37,938 nt of DNA from Deltaproteobacteria bacterium (GTDB lineage Bacteria > Myxococcota_A > Polyangia > Fen-1088): assembly GCA_016935975.1 (NCBI GenBank), contig JAFGPX010000125.1, forward strand, positions 1 through 37,938, read 5' to 3'. The notes beneath the pieces are model-generated. The model saw only the letters and a list, made by a program, of their open reading frames with translations. It made no database searches and was not told the DNA's origin. The position numbers and the translations under genes were made by a program. Below are positions 37,915-37,938 of the stretch, in pieces; the stretch's first letter is position 1; every line of letters starts with the position of its first letter.

Positions 37915-37938
37915 GCGGGTCCGCGCATCGGCACGCCA

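Overview
The window is GC-rich chromosomal DNA with strong G/C third-position codon bias, almost certainly from a myxobacterium-like member of Myxococcota (Polyangia type). The lineage call rests on gene content: a MYXO-CTERM-like sorting tail on a beta-helix protein, an AgmX/PglI-type C-terminal domain, a triple-FHA protein, a four-unit Cys-rich lipoprotein, and several lipoproteins carrying long glycine-glycine repeat linkers. There are no rRNA or tRNA genes, CRISPR arrays, insertion sequences or phage modules that I can support. Most of the window is ordinary core chromosome with a large cell-envelope share.

Layout. 0.3-4.8 kb: TauE/SafE permease, divergent beta-barrel protein and a YfhO-type membrane protein. 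5.2-6.5 kb: an elaB/yqjD-yqjE-yqjK-like stress-envelope operon, then a small secreted ORF. 6.5-8.3 kb: two outer-membrane proteins with Pro-rich N-terminal linkers. 8.5-11.0 kb: a marR-leuC-leuD operon with a palindromic operator between its -35 and -10, abutting a REP-like palindrome cluster. 11.1-12.5 kb: AmpG-like MFS permease. 12.6-16.3 kb: small membrane protein, two-domain M16 peptidase and Cys-rich lipoprotein. 16.4-19.2 kb: mannose-1-phosphate guanylyltransferase, AgmX-like protein and prepilin peptidase PilD. 19.2-22.5 kb: a plus-strand run of lipoprotein, unknown protein, RsfS, RlmH and a J-domain protein. 22.6-26.1 kb: GpmA, a DUF4178-like protein, a broken archaemetzincin, a ChaN/Tiki-like secreted protein and a ParB-N-like protein. 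26.4-35.2 kb: FHA protein, beta-helix surface protein, MscS channel, rubrerythrin-like protein and two GG-repeat lipoproteins. 35.4-37.9 kb: small Cys/His protein, lipoprotein metallophosphatase, and an AsmA-like protein running to the right edge.

How genes fit together. The clearest functional units are marR-leuCD (leucine pathway isomerase under a local MarR regulator, translationally coupled), the YqjD/E/K-like trio (inner-membrane, ribosome-associated stress proteins in E. coli), pilD-agmX-like (type IV pilus/secretion and motility), and rsfS-rlmH (both act on the large ribosomal subunit, GTGA overlap). Many genes have a TAnnnT box ending only about 5-10 nt before the start codon and no Shine-Dalgarno, which suggests frequent leaderless transcripts; others have clear SD sequences.

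I did not find a convincing undescribed multi-gene defence or biosynthetic system. The points most worth a second look are the MarR-controlled leuCD operon with its nested palindromes, the archaemetzincin remnant where coding bias switches frame, the leaderless promoter pattern, and a cluster of GG-repeat surface proteins including a MYXO-CTERM protein with an unusual tail. All family calls come from reading motifs; no database search was run.
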